NCBI GenBank assembly: GCA_963661545.1
Contig: CAVLCU010000001.1
Location: 1 to 64,000 of the forward strand
Direction of reading: 5' to 3'
Origin: Scatomonas sp963661545
GTDB taxonomy: Bacteria; Bacillota; Clostridia; Lachnospirales; Lachnospiraceae
Length of the DNA stretch: 64,000 nucleotides
This document shows positions 1 to 9,222 of the stretch, piece after piece; the stretch's first letter is position 1; each line of letters opens with the position of its first letter. The notes beneath the pieces are model-generated. The model did no database searches. It was not told the origin of the DNA and worked only from the letters and a program-made list of their open reading frames with translations. The position numbers and the translations under genes are program-made.

Positions 1-1
1 C

Positions 2-103
2 GTTTTTATCATTACCCACGACAATGAGCTCATCGAAAGATGCTGTACCTGTGAGTTGAACATAGTGGATGGAAAAGCCAATTTGTATGTGCGCCGCATT
101 TGA
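2..103 (+). CDS. ABC transporter ATP-binding protein, C-terminal fragment
   Basis: The window opens inside a plus-strand reading frame that codes for 33 residues before a TGA stop. It begins VFIITHDNELIERC, which is the end of the H-loop (switch histidine) segment of an ABC ATPase, followed by a short tail ending YVRRI. Only the last part of the nucleotide-binding domain is visible, so substrate and partner permease cannot be told. The ITHD motif is typical of ATPases that energise import or export of small molecules. The gene continues to the left of the window. Confidence 0.75.
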   Translation, partial: VFIITHDNELIERCCTCELNIVDGKANLYVRRI

Positions 104-222
104 AGAAGGTAAGATTATACTTTACAGCAGGCGGAATGGTTGATATACCGACAGAGCAAGAACTCCTTGCCATATTGGACGAGGTTCAGCGAAATCCTCA
201 GGAATTTCGATTTATCGCCTAA
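100..222 (+). CDS. possible 40-residue protein overlapping the ABC gene end
   Basis: A short frame opens with a TTG overlapping the TGA stop of the ABC fragment and codes for 40 residues (KKVRLYFTAGG, then an acidic helix-like segment ending FRFIA). The overlap of stop and start suggests translational coupling. No good ribosome-binding site is visible. An alternative ATG at 136 would leave 28 residues. I do not recognise the family. It may be a genuine small gene or chance. Confidence 0.25.
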   Translation: MKKVRLYFTAGGMVDIPTEQELLAILDEVQRNPQEFRFIA

Positions 223-223
223 A

Positions 224-259
224 CAAAAAATCGGTGCAACCCATCTCCGAGTTGCACCG
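224..259 (-). terminator. Rho-independent terminator after prfB
   Basis: Arms 232-240 and 251-259 form a perfect 9-bp stem (CGGTGCAAC / GTTGCACCG) with a 10-nt loop. Read on the minus strand it is followed by a run of six T, so it would end the secA-prfB transcript. On the plus strand no T run follows. Confidence 0.75.
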
Positions 260-320
260 TAGCTATTACATTAAAGCATCCTTATGTGGTGTTAGCATTC
301 GCTTCCGCCCTTGTTTTTTC

Positions 321-1431
321 TTATTTCTTCAAGGCAATCCACTTGAGATAGGCATTGATAAAGGGATCAATATCTCCATCCATGACTGCGTCCACCTGAC
401 CTCGTTCCTCATTGGTGCGATGGTCCTTGACCATGGTATAGGGCTGCATGACATAGGATCGGATCTGGTTGCCCCAGGCGATATCTGTGACCTCTCCCCG
501 AATGCCGGACAGCTTGGCCGCCTGCTCTTCCTGGGCCAGCATGTAGAGCTTGGCCTTCAGCATCTGCATGGCCTTGTCCTTGTTCATGTGCTGGGACCGC
601 TCATTCTGGCAGGTTACCACAATTCCTGTGGGAAAATGGGTAATCCGAATGGCGGAGGAGGTCTTGTTGATATGCTGACCGCCGGCGCCGCTGGACCGAT
701 AGGTATCGATCCGGATGTCCTCGTCCTTGATCTCAATATCGATATCGTCCTCTATGTCCGGCATCACATCGCAGGACACAAAGGAAGTCTGCCGCTTGCC
801 ATTGGCATTGAAGGGGGAGATGCGAACCAGGCGGTGGACTCCCTTTTCCGACTTGAGATAGCCATAGGCATTCTCTCCATTCACCTGGAAGGTGACAGAC
901 TTGACTCCGGCCTCATCTCCCTCCAGGAAATCCAGCTCCTCCACGGAAAATCCCTTCTTCTCTGCCCATCGGGTATACATCCGGTAGAGCATGCCGCACC
1001 AGTCCATGGCCTCGGTGCCGCCGGCGCCCGCATTCAGCTTCAGGATGGCATTGCAGCGGTCATATTCCCCGGACAGGAGGGTCTTAATGCGGATGCTCTC
1101 GAACTTGTTCTTGAACTCATCCAGCATCTCCTGTATCTCCGGAATGACGGAGGCATCGTTCTCCTCGTAGCCCATCTCGATCAGGGTTTCCATATCCTCC
1201 TTGGCTGAAGTCAGCTGCCGATAGGTATCCCGATCCTCCTTAAGGCTTCCCAGCTCCTTCATCTGTTCCTGGGCCTTTTCCGGCTGGTCCCAGAATCCGG
1301 GCTCTTCCATCTTCCTCTCTAGTTCTTCGATCCTCTGCTCCTTATTAGCGAGGTCAAAGTGAATCCCTCACTTCCACTAATGGTCCCTCGTAGGAATTCA
1401 ATTCCGTCTTGAATTGATCTAATTCAACCAC
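321..1431 (-). CDS. prfB: peptide chain release factor 2 (programmed +1 frameshift)
   Basis: RF2 recognises UGA and UAA stop codons and triggers peptide release at the ribosome. The gene is in two frames. A 25-codon frame opens with GTG at 1431, behind an SD-like GGGTG, and ends at a TGA at 1354-1356. The rest (321-1355) continues in the +1 frame beginning DLANKEQR. The fused product is about 369 residues, the normal length for RF2. The main part carries the SPF tripeptide that reads the stop codon (about residue 205) and the catalytic GGQ loop (about residue 250). The gene lies 59 bp downstream of secA on the same strand, probably in one transcript. The in-frame TGA is the known autoregulatory site and not damage. 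Confidence 0.95.
1353..1369 (-). promoter_or_regulatory. prfB: prfB programmed frameshift site
   Basis: On the minus strand the sequence is an SD-like GAGGGA, four bases, then CTT TGA C. This matches the established RF2 autoregulation signal: when RF2 is scarce the ribosome pauses at UGA and slips from CUU forward by one base to read GAC. The purine-rich SD-like element sits in the position known to stimulate the slip. Confidence 0.9.
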
Positions 1432-1490
1432 AGTTTCACCCACTTTCTTTTTTTATTGGATTGGACGGGCTTGCGCCCACAGCATTGCTT

Positions 1491-4067
1491 CTATGCTTTG
1501 ACCGGCTTGCGCCCACAGCACTGCTTGTACTTCTTGCCGCTGCCACAGGGACAGGGGTCATTGGGATAGATCTTCTTATTCTCCCTTTGTACCGGCTTCT
1601 TAGGACCGCTGTCGTCCTTGTTGGTGCCGGTTACCTTGGCTACCTGCTCCCGCTCCACCTTCTGCTCGATCCTTACATGATAGAGGAGACGGATGGTATC
1701 CTGCTGGATGGAATTGGTCATCTCATTGAACATGTCATAGGCGGTCATTTTATATTCCACCTTGGGATCTCTCTGGCCATAGGCCTGCAGGCCGATTCCC
1801 TGGCGCAGCTGGTCCATATCATCGATGTGATCCATCCATTTCTGGTCGATGACCTTCAGAAGAATCACACGCTCCAGCTCACGGATCTGCTCTGTCTGGG
1901 GGAATTCTGCCTCTTTCTCCTCGTAGAGCTGGATAGCATTCTCCTTCAGCTTTTGCTTGAGCTGATCCTTGCGGATTCCCTTGACCTGGTCCTCCGTCAA
2001 AGGTTTTAGGGGAATGACAGGAAGCAGCAGCCGGTTCAGCTCTGTCAGATCCCATTCCTCACTGTCCCCATCCTCGCCGATGCACATATCCACCGTGCCA
2101 TCTACGGTATCGTAGATCATCTTGAAGATGGCATCCCGCATGTCTTCCCCATCCAGAACCCGTCTTCTCTCCTTATAGATGATCTCCCTCTGCTCATTGT
2201 TGACCCGGTCATAATCCAGAAGATTCTTCCGGATTCCGTAATTGTTGCCCTCAATCTTCTTCTGGGCCTTCTCTATGGCTGAGGTAAGCATCTTATGTTC
2301 GATCTGCTCATCCTCCGCCACACCCATAGCCCGGAACATCCCCATGAGCTTCTCCGATCCGAAGAGTCGCATAAGATCGTCCTCCAGGGATATGTAGAAG
2401 CGGGACTCGCCGGGATCTCCCTGACGGCCGGAACGGCCTCGCAGCTGATTGTCGATCCGTCGGGATTCGTGTCGCTCCGTGCCGATGATCTTCAAGCCTC
2501 CGGCGGCCTTGGCCTCCTGGTCCAGCTTGATATCGGTACCACGGCCGGCCATATTGGTGGCAATGGTAACCGTGCCTGCCTCTCCGGCATGGGATACAAT
2601 CTCCGCCTCCAGCTCATGGAACTTGGCATTCAATACCTGGTGAGGGATTCCTTCCCTCTTGAGCATCTTGCTCAGCAATTCCGAGGTTTCGATGGTAATG
2701 GTACCTACCAGCACCGGCTGCTTCTTCTCGTGAGCCTCGATGATCTCCCGAACCACCGCATGGAACTTCTCCTTCTTGGTCATATAGACCGCATCCTCAT
2801 AGTCCACCCGGATCACCGGCATGTTGGTAGGAATCTCGATCACATCCATGCCGTAGATATCCCGGAATTCCTGCTCCTCCGTCAGGGCAGTACCGGTCAT
2901 ACCTGCCGTCTTCTCGTATTTGTTAAAGAAATTCTGGAAGGTAATGGTGGCCAGGGTCTTGCTTTCTCTTCTGACCTTGACATGCTCCTTGGCCTCGATG
3001 GCCTGGTGGAGACCGTCCGAATAACGGCGTCCCGGCATGATACGTCCGGTAAATTCGTCTACGATCAGAACCTCATCGTCCTTCACCACGTAATCCTGGT
3101 CACGGAACATGAGATTGTGGGCCCGCAGAGCCAGGATGATATTGTGCTGAATCTCCAGGTTCTCCGGATCCGACAGGTTCTCGATATGGAAGAACTTCTC
3201 GACCTTCTTGACGCCCTCCTCGGTCAGGGTGACCACCTTGTCCTTTTCATTGACAATGAAATCCCCTGTTTCTACGATTTCCTCTCCCATGATGGCGGTC
3301 ATCTTGGTCATCTCTCCGGAGGCTTCGCCTTTTTGCAGCTGCTGGGCCAGAATATCACAGGTCTCATAGAGCTTGGTGGACTTGCCGCTCTGACCGGAAA
3401 TAATCAAAGGAGTTCTGGCCTCGTCGATCAGGACCGAGTCTACCTCATCGATGATGGCATAGGACAGGTCTCTTTGCACCAGCTGTTCCTTGTAAATGAC
3501 CATGTTGTCCCGCAGGTAGTCAAATCCCAGCTCATTGTTGGTCACATAGGTGATATCGCAGGCATAGGCTGCCCGCCGCTCGTCATTCTTCATGGGATTG
3601 AGGACAACGCCCACCGTCAGGCCAAGGAATTCATGTACCTTGCCCATCCATTCTGCGTCACGGCTGGCCAGATAATCATTGACCGTTACGATATGCACGC
3701 CCTTACCGGCCAATGCATTCAGATATGCAGGAAGAGTGGATACCAGGGTCTTACCTTCACCGGTCTTCATCTCAGCGATACGCCCCTGATGCAGGATAAT
3801 ACCTCCAATGAGCTGAACCCGATAATGCTCCATATTCAGGACACGCTTGGCCGCCTCCCTTACCACCGCAAAAGCCTCCGGCAGCAGGTCGTCCAGGGTC
3901 TCCCCGGCAGATAGTCTCTCCCGGAAAATCTTGGTCTTGCCCCGCAGCTCCTCATCTGACAGCTTCTGCATGTCCGGTCGAAGAGACTCTATCTTGTCCA
4001 CCAAGGGCTTGATTCTCTTTAGCTCGCGGGCACTGTGAGTGCCAAATAATCTCTCAGATAACTTCAT
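1491..4067 (-). CDS. secA: preprotein translocase ATPase SecA
   Basis: SecA is the ATP-driven motor that pushes unfolded secretory proteins through SecYEG at the inner face of the membrane. The 858-residue protein starts MKLSERLFG and has Walker A (KTGEGKT, residues 101-107), the DEAD-type DEVD box near residue 208, the preprotein-crosslinking and helical-scaffold regions, and a C-terminal zinc module (DPCPCGSGKKYKQCC). The length is normal for Firmicutes. The start is supported by AGGAG 8 bases before the ATG. It lies between hpf (upstream) and prfB (downstream), a familiar order in Firmicutes. The many large secreted proteins in this window would depend on it. Confidence 0.97.
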   Translation of the reverse strand: MKLSERLFGTHSARELKRIKPLVDKIESLRPDMQKLSDEELRGKTKIFRERLSAGETLDDLLPEAFAVVREAAKRVLNMEHYRVQLIGGIILHQGRIAEMKTGEGKTLVSTLPAYLNALAGKGVHIVTVNDYLASRDAEWMGKVHEFLGLTVGVVLNPMKNDERRAAYACDITYVTNNELGFDYLRDNMVIYKEQLVQRDLSYAIIDEVDSVLIDEARTPLIISGQSGKSTKLYETCDILAQQLQKGEASGEMTKMTAIMGEEIVETGDFIVNEKDKVVTLTEEGVKKVEKFFHIENLSDPENLEIQHNIILALRAHNLMFRDQDYVVKDDEVLIVDEFTGRIMPGRRYSDGLHQAIEAKEHVKVRRESKTLATITFQNFFNKYEKTAGMTGTALTEEQEFRDIYGMDVIEIPTNMPVIRVDYEDAVYMTKKEKFHAVVREIIEAHEKKQPVLVGTITIETSELLSKMLKREGIPHQVLNAKFHELEAEIVSHAGEAGTVTIATNMAGRGTDIKLDQEAKAAGGLKIIGTERHESRRIDNQLRGRSGRQGDPGESRFYISLEDDLMRLFGSEKLMGMFRAMGVAEDEQIEHKMLTSAIEKAQKKIEGNNYGIRKNLLDYDRVNNEQREIIYKERRRVLDGEDMRDAIFKMIYDTVDGTVDMCIGEDGDSEEWDLTELNRLLLPVIPLKPLTEDQVKGIRKDQLKQKLKENAIQLYEEKEAEFPQTEQIRELERVILLKVIDQKWMDHIDDMDQLRQGIGLQAYGQRDPKVEYKMTAYDMFNEMTNSIQQDTIRLLYHVRIEQKVEREQVAKVTGTNKDDSGPKKPVQRENKKIYPNDPCPCGSGKKYKQCCGRKPVKA

Positions 4068-4154
4068 TCTTATTGCTCCTGTTGAAACGGATTCTCCTTA
4101 CAAAATACGGCTGCACCAAGACCGGCAGCCAAGGAATCTGGTTACGCTTTTTCT

Positions 4155-4183
4155 ATTCTAGCACTTTATCCGCCATTAAACAA
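4155..4183 (-). promoter_or_regulatory. sigma-A-type promoter of secA
   Basis: Minus strand: TTGTTT (4178-4183), a 17-bp spacer ending TGC, and TAGAAT (4155-4160), so an extended -10. It lies about 90 bp ahead of the secA start. A small leader hairpin (GGCTGC / GCAGCC near 4113-4134) lies between promoter and gene. Confidence 0.65.
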
Positions 4184-4221
4184 TAAATTTTTCGTGAATC
4201 TGCCATCCCACCATATAGGAA

Positions 4222-4249
4222 AGGCGGTTGCCCCGGGGGGCAACCGCCT
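4222..4249 (-). terminator. strong hairpin between hpf and secA
   Basis: Arms AGGCGGTTGCC (4222-4232) and GGCAACCGCCT (4239-4249) pair perfectly over 11 bp with a 6-nt loop. It follows hpf on the minus strand and precedes the secA promoter. There is no clear T run, so it may be a weak terminator or a 3'-end stabiliser. Confidence 0.5.
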
Positions 4250-4269
4250 CTGGGTCATCCAGCTCCTAT

Positions 4270-4319
4270 CCCACTGACATGTCAGCATGTCCCGGACTCA
4301 GGCTTTTGACCCTGTAGCC
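4270..4319 (-). repeat. dispersed intergenic repeat, copy A
   Basis: About 50 bp containing GACATG TCAG CATGTC (an inverted repeat) followed by GACTCAGGCTTTTGACCCTGTA. Copy B at 9223-9274 matches closely in the opposite orientation, and a shorter copy C sits at 14740-14757. Copy A lies directly after the hpf stop codon. Confidence 0.6.
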
Positions 4320-4326
4320 ATCCTCT

Positions 4327-4854
4327 TCAATCCTCCGGCTCGATCAAGCCGTAGGTATTGCCTTTTCTCTTGTAGACCACGTTGACCTTCTCGGTCTCTG
4401 CGTTACAAAATACAAAGAAGTTATGTCCCAGCAGCTCCATCTGTACGCAGGCATCCTCCGGATACATGGGCTTGATGTCAAACTTCTTGGTTCTAAGGAT
4501 CTGAATCTCCTCATTCTCCAGGTAATCATTCTCGAGATAAGCCTTCTGGAAGTTGCCATTGGACTGCTTCTTGTCTACAATCTTGTTCTTATACTTGCGC
4601 AGCTGCCGCTCAATGACCTCCTCCACCAGATCGATGGATACATACATATCGTTGCTGACCTGCTCGGAACGAATGATATTGCCCCTCACGGGGATGGTAA
4701 CCTCTATCTTCTGCCTCTCTTTTTCTACACTGAGGGTAACAATAACCTTGGTATCCGGTGTGAAGTACCGCTCCAGCTTTCCTAATTTCTCTGTTACCGC
4801 GCTTTTCAGTCCCGGTGTTATCTCAATATTCTTGCCGCTGATGGTGATATTCAT
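4327..4854 (-). CDS. hpf: long-form ribosome hibernation promoting factor
   Basis: This protein binds the 30S decoding region of idle ribosomes and, in its long form, pairs ribosomes into inactive 100S dimers. It has 175 residues. The N-terminal half (MNITISGKNIEITPGLK onward) is the ribosome-binding domain, and residues about 120-175, including FDIKPMYPEDAC and FVFCNAETEKVNVVYKRK, are the dimerising C-terminal domain. The ATG at 4854 is chosen because AAAGGGG lies 8 bases upstream; an in-frame extension to 4947 would run over the promoter. It has its own strong promoter and precedes secA. Confidence 0.93.
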   Translation of the reverse strand: MNITISGKNIEITPGLKSAVTEKLGKLERYFTPDTKVIVTLSVEKERQKIEVTIPVRGNIIRSEQVSNDMYVSIDLVEEVIERQLRKYKNKIVDKKQSNGNFQKAYLENDYLENEEIQILRTKKFDIKPMYPEDACVQMELLGHNFFVFCNAETEKVNVVYKRKGNTYGLIEPED

Positions 4855-4918
4855 AACATCAACCCCTTTGCTTATTATTTTACAGACCTTTTCCTTCTCC
4901 GTTCTGTAATTTAGTTCC

Positions 4919-4947
4919 ATTATATCAATTGTCGGCTCTAAATGCAA
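4919..4947 (-). promoter_or_regulatory. strong promoter of hpf
   Basis: Minus strand: TTGCAT (4942-4947), 17-bp spacer, TATAAT (4919-4924) with an upstream TG, an almost consensus sigma-A promoter. The leader of about 60 nt runs to the hpf SD. It sits directly after the stop of the ABC permease, so hpf need not rely on that transcript. Confidence 0.8.
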
Positions 4948-4952
4948 TGATT

Positions 4953-7900
4953 CTATTCTACACTCTTGAGAGATTCTATCATATTGATTCGCCGCAGGCG
5001 ATAGAACATGACGATATTGACCAGCAGGGAAAAGAGGAGAGTGATGACCCCGCTTTTCAGATAACTCAGGAAGCTGATCACCCGGCCAAACATCATGAGA
5101 TCCACCTCTACCGTCAGGATGGTAATGCGATGCAGGGCTGCCCCCATACCGGCACCTACCAGGATGCCCATGATGGTAAGGAGGATATTCTCCCGGTAGA
5201 CATACCAGGCCACCTCTCCGTCATAGAAGCCCAATACCTTGAGGGTGGCCAGCTCCCGCTGGCGCTCGGTAATATTGATGCTGTTCAGGTTGTAGAGCAC
5301 CACAAAAGCCAGAAGACCGGCAGAACAGATCAAAACATATATGACAATGTTGAGGCTCTGAAGCATATCCTGGATCTGGCTCTCCAGCTCGGAGACAAAG
5401 GAAACCCCGGAGCAGGCTTCCCAGCCCATGAGTTCTCGGCCCAGCTTCCGCTCCTGCACCGTCTGATCTTCCTTAGAGTCCTCCTTGTAGTTGATATACA
5501 TGGTATTGTAAGCCGGCTGCTGGCCAAATAGGTCTTGGTAGGTCCTCGGAGACAGGAAGGCATAATGCTGGATATAATTTTCCACAATCTCCGTCACCTG
5601 GACGGCTGCCGGACTGCTGTCCTCACTGGTCTTGATCTCTATGGTATCTCCCAGGGAAACCCCCAGCATTTTGGCCGTCTTCTCCGCCAGTGCCACCCCC
5701 TCCTGGGGATAGGCATAGTCCTCCCCTGTTTTCCGATCCTTCAGGCTCAGATAATCGGCGATCTTTTGGGTATCCGAGGGCACATAGAGGTAGGCGCTTC
5801 TGGTATTATCCCCCGCCTCCAGATCCACGCTGGTCTGATAGATCGAAAGACATCCGGCCACCTCCTCCTTAGCCTCCACCGCCTCCACAAAGGCTGTCAT
5901 CTCCTGGTCTGTGGCCTTGCTGTTGAGCGTCACAGAGACATCGTATGTAAAGATCTCCACATATTGGCGTTTGGCAATCTCTGTGATGGAATCCTCCAGG
6001 CCAAAGCCCACCAGCATCAGGGCCATACAGCCGCCGATGCCGATGATGGTCATGAAAAATCGTTTTTTATAACGGATCAGGTTCCGCAGGGTGGACTTGC
6101 GGGTAAAGGTCAGGCGTTTCCACAAGAAGGTGATCCTCTCCAGAAAGACCCTTTTCCCCCCTTTGGGAGCCTCCGGCCGCATCAGCTCCGCAGGCTTGGC
6201 CCTCAGCTGGTTCAGACAGGCTGCCAAAGTGGCAATTCCCGTGGAAGCAGCTGCGGCTGCCAAAGCCATGATGGCCTGATCCCAATTGATGGGGGTTCGG
6301 CATTCCAGCATACCGGTATACATCATCTGGTAGGAGTCCAGCACCACATAGGGCAGGAGCCTTTCTCCCAGCAAAACTCCCACAATGCTGCCGCTGACCG
6401 TAGCCAGCATGGCATAGCTGAAATATTTCATGGCAATGGTTCGATTCTTATATCCCAAAGCCTTCAGGGTTCCGATCTGCAGTCTCTGCTCCTCCACCAT
6501 ACGGGTCATGGCAGTCAGGCTCACCAAGGCTGCCACCAGGAAGAACATGACGGGAAATACCTGCCCCAGGTTCTTCATCCGCTCCGCATCCTGGCCATAG
6601 CTGGCACAGGAGGAAATTTTGTTGCGATCCAGCACATACCACTGACCCGCTTCCAGATCCTCCAGCTCCTTTTGGCCGTCTGTGATCTGCTGTCTGGCAT
6701 CCTCCAGCTCCGGCTGGGCCTCCTCATAGGCCTCCTGGTAGTCTGCCTGGCCCTGGGCCAGCTCCTGCTTCTTGTCCTCCAGCTCCCGGCGGGCCTCCTC
6801 CAGCTGCTTTTGTCCCTCCTCCAGCTGAGCCCTGGCCTGGGCCAGCTCCGCCTCAGCCTCCTGAAGCTGGGCTTCTCCCGAGGTCAGCTCCGCCTTCCTG
6901 GCCTCCAGCTCCTGTCTGCCGGACTCCAGTTCTAAGAGGCCCTGGGCCAGTTGCGTCTCGGTGGCATCCAGGGTCGCCTTGGCTGCCGCCAGCTGAGCCC
7001 TGGCCTCTCCCAGCTGGACAGCGGCGGCATCCAGCTGGCTCCTGCTTCCATCCAGCTCTTGTCGGGCAGCCTCCAATTGGGCCTTAGCCTCCTGAAGCTG
7101 GGGATCACTGGCCGGATCCAACCCCATGGCCTGGTATTGGGCTGCTGCTGCCTGGTAGGCTTGCTCTTGCTGCTCATATTGAGCCTCTCCGGCGGTATAA
7201 GCCTCCAGCCCCTGGTCGTATTCTGCCTCTTTCTGGTCAAAGGCAGCCTTATTTTCCTCATATTGAGCCAACCCGGCTTGATATTGCACCCTGCCGTCGG
7301 CCAGGGACTGTTCCGACTGGGTCAGCTGGTCTTCTGCCTCCTGGATCTGTCGGCGGCCATCCTCTAAGCTCTGGCGGCTGTCTGCCAGCTCCTGCTCTCC
7401 CTGGGTCAGCTCTTCCTGACCCTCCTTCAGCTCCCGGTCCTTGTCCTGCAAGGTGGTCTCCGCCTGGGCCAGCTGCTTCTGGCCCTCCTCCAGCTCTGCC
7501 CTGGCATCGTCTAACTCCTGCTGACCGTCCTCTACCTTCTTACGGGCATCCTCCAGCTTCTCCCGGGCCTCTCTATAGACCTCCTGATAACGGCGGTCTA
7601 CTGCCTGGTCGCTGATGGCCTCCAGCCTGTCTGCAACCTCCTCCACCAGGTCTTCATAGGCATCGCTGTAGCTTAAGAGCTCCTCCGCCCCCTGAACCTG
7701 CACATAGGCCTCTGTATAAACCTCCTGTTGGAATACCTGGGGCAAAACTACCAGAAAAGCATCGATAGAGCCGTCCCCGATGGTTCCCACCCCCCGGGTC
7801 AAATCCACATAATAAGGAAGGTAGCCTGCCCCCACAATGGTATAAGTCTGCCGGGTCAGAGAATCCTCTAAGGCATCCTCGGTACCGGACTCCAGGGTGA

Positions 7901-8342
7901 TGACATCACCGATCGCATAACCCTTTTGCTCCAGGAGAACTACATCCGCTACGCACTCGTCCTCCCTCTTCGGCAGCCGCCCCTGCTGCAGGGTGAGACA
8001 ATTCACATCCTCCGTAAGGGCAATCATTTTCAATACCAGTTCCTGATCCTGGGTATCACAGAGAACCTCCTGGGTATGACCGCCCGTTACCGATGCCACG
8101 CCCGCAACTGCCCTCATATCTTCCAGATCCTGGTCGGTCAAGCCCAGACTCCCCAAGACCCGGATATCCATCAATTTGGCCTTGTCATAATAGCAATCTG
8201 CCGAATATTTCATATCGTAGCTGGAGGACCGAATCCCCGCATAAAAAGCCGTCCCCAGCAGAACAATGAAAAAAATCGAGATAAAGCGTCCTGCATTCTT
8301 ACGTATCTCGCGAAAAAAATCTTTTCTCAGCATGTTTTTCAT
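4953..8342 (-). CDS. FtsX/MacB-type ABC permease with long coiled-coil insert
   Basis: A 1129-residue membrane protein, the permease partner of the ATPase at 8349-9053, which ends 6 bp upstream. The N-terminus has one membrane segment (RFISIFFIVLLGTAFYAG), then an extracellular MacB-like domain. Residues about 250-563 form an unusually long coiled coil rich in E, Q, A and L (repeats such as LEEGQKQLEEARREL). Next comes a three-helix FtsX domain (about 590-670) containing the IGTLKALGYK motif, a second extracellular domain, and a C-terminal FtsX domain (about 990-1129) with LATLKVLGFYDGEV. In this family ATP hydrolysis usually drives movements in the outer domain rather than simple import. The substrate is unknown; peptide or lipid efflux, or cell-envelope signalling, are possible. 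Confidence 0.88.
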   Translation of the reverse strand: MKNMLRKDFFREIRKNAGRFISIFFIVLLGTAFYAGIRSSSYDMKYSADCYYDKAKLMDIRVLGSLGLTDQDLEDMRAVAGVASVTGGHTQEVLCDTQDQELVLKMIALTEDVNCLTLQQGRLPKREDECVADVVLLEQKGYAIGDVITLESGTEDALEDSLTRQTYTIVGAGYLPYYVDLTRGVGTIGDGSIDAFLVVLPQVFQQEVYTEAYVQVQGAEELLSYSDAYEDLVEEVADRLEAISDQAVDRRYQEVYREAREKLEDARKKVEDGQQELDDARAELEEGQKQLAQAETTLQDKDRELKEGQEELTQGEQELADSRQSLEDGRRQIQEAEDQLTQSEQSLADGRVQYQAGLAQYEENKAAFDQKEAEYDQGLEAYTAGEAQYEQQEQAYQAAAAQYQAMGLDPASDPQLQEAKAQLEAARQELDGSRSQLDAAAVQLGEARAQLAAAKATLDATETQLAQGLLELESGRQELEARKAELTSGEAQLQEAEAELAQARAQLEEGQKQLEEARRELEDKKQELAQGQADYQEAYEEAQPELEDARQQITDGQKELEDLEAGQWYVLDRNKISSCASYGQDAERMKNLGQVFPVMFFLVAALVSLTAMTRMVEEQRLQIGTLKALGYKNRTIAMKYFSYAMLATVSGSIVGVLLGERLLPYVVLDSYQMMYTGMLECRTPINWDQAIMALAAAAASTGIATLAACLNQLRAKPAELMRPEAPKGGKRVFLERITFLWKRLTFTRKSTLRNLIRYKKRFFMTIIGIGGCMALMLVGFGLEDSITEIAKRQYVEIFTYDVSVTLNSKATDQEMTAFVEAVEAKEEVAGCLSIYQTSVDLEAGDNTRSAYLYVPSDTQKIADYLSLKDRKTGEDYAYPQEGVALAEKTAKMLGVSLGDTIEIKTSEDSSPAAVQVTEIVENYIQHYAFLSPRTYQDLFGQQPAYNTMYINYKEDSKEDQTVQERKLGRELMGWEACSGVSFVSELESQIQDMLQSLNIVIYVLICSAGLLAFVVLYNLNSINITERQRELATLKVLGFYDGEVAWYVYRENILLTIMGILVGAGMGAALHRITILTVEVDLMMFGRVISFLSYLKSGVITLLFSLLVNIVMFYRLRRINMIESLKSVE

Positions 8343-8348
8343 GGGCTC

Positions 8349-9053
8349 TTACCATTCAATCTCTTCTACCGGAATCGGATGGGGATTCTCCTCCACCCCA
8401 CTGACTCTGCCGCTGCGGATATGGATGACCCGATCCGCCATGGGAGTCAGAGCCGTATTGTGGGTGATGACAATCACCGTCATCCCCTTCTGTCTGCAGG
8501 TGTCCTGCAAAAGCTTCAGGATGGACTTGCCCGTTACATAATCCAAAGCACCCGTGGGTTCATCACAGAGCAAAAGCTTGGGATTCTTGGCCAAAGCCCT
8601 GGCGATGGCTACCCGCTGCTGCTCTCCCCCGGACAGCTGGGCCGGAAAGTTATTCTTCCGCCCGGCCAGCCCCACTTCCTCCAGCACCCGATCCGCATCC
8701 AGGGGATTCTTGCAGATCTGCAAGGCCAGCTCCACATTCTCCAAAGCCGTCAGATTCTGCATCAGATTGTAGAATTGAAAGACAAAGCCGATATCCTCCC
8801 TGCGGTATTGAATCAGCTGCCTCCCCTTCAAGCCGGACACATCATGACCATCCACCCGCACCAGACCGCCGGTGGCCGTGTCCATGCCCCCCAGAATATT
8901 GAGTACCGTGGTCTTACCGGCTCCGGAGGGTCCCACGATCACGGCAAATTCTCCTTTTTGGATCTCAAAATCAATGCCGTCGCAGGCCTTGATCGTAATC
9001 TCTCCCATCTTGTAAACCTTGGTCACATCCCTTAATTCCACATAGGAAGACAA
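8349..9053 (-). CDS. ABC transporter ATP-binding protein (MacB/LolD type)
   Basis: Nucleotide-binding subunit for the FtsX-type permease directly downstream. It has Walker A (GPSGAGKTT), the Q-loop, the signature LSGGEQQRVAIARA, Walker B (LLLCDEPTGALD) and the H-loop (VITHN). This arrangement marks the MacB/LolD/FtsE branch. I choose the TTG at 9053 because AGAAGGGGG lies 7 bases before it, giving 234 residues that begin SSYVELRDVTKVYK. An upstream ATG at 9104 would add 17 residues without a better SD. The pair is likely transcribed from the extended -10 promoter near 9180. Confidence 0.9.
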   Translation of the reverse strand: MSSYVELRDVTKVYKMGEITIKACDGIDFEIQKGEFAVIVGPSGAGKTTVLNILGGMDTATGGLVRVDGHDVSGLKGRQLIQYRREDIGFVFQFYNLMQNLTALENVELALQICKNPLDADRVLEEVGLAGRKNNFPAQLSGGEQQRVAIARALAKNPKLLLCDEPTGALDYVTGKSILKLLQDTCRQKGMTVIVITHNTALTPMADRVIHIRSGRVSGVEENPHPIPVEEIEW

Positions 9054-9175
9054 AAAAATACCCCCTTCTGCACGTATCCTCTTGCTGACTGCTCCTGCAG
9101 CCATGGCCGGATAGCAGCGACAGCTTCCTTCCGGCTGTCGGCTCCCCTCCGGGACTTTTCGTGATAGTTAGGGGT

Positions 9176-9186
9176 ATTATAGCATA
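9176..9186 (-). promoter_or_regulatory. extended -10 promoter of the ABC operon
   Basis: Minus strand TATGC TATAAT, an extended -10 with no good -35. It lies about 125 bp upstream of the ATPase TTG. The leader contains a small stem (GCGACAGC / GGCTGTCG, near 9118-9141). Confidence 0.55.
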
Positions 9187-9222
9187 AATTGCCCCGGTAA
9201 AACCTTAAAAAAAAGTAAAATT

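Noticed and set aside
1310..1431. prfB as a broken gene because of the in-frame TGA
   Set aside because: The TGA lies in the known CTT TGA C frameshift signal with an SD-like stimulator, and the fused protein has normal length.
2295..3914. Long plus-strand open frame opposite secA (539 codons)
   Set aside because: Fully antisense to secA, no SD, and residue content typical of a shadow frame. Similar long antisense frames opposite the surface proteins, glgB, metG and murG were left out for the same reason.
4855..4952. raiA-type structured RNA in front of hpf
   Set aside because: Only about 100 bp lie between the permease stop and the hpf start, and they hold a normal promoter and short leader.
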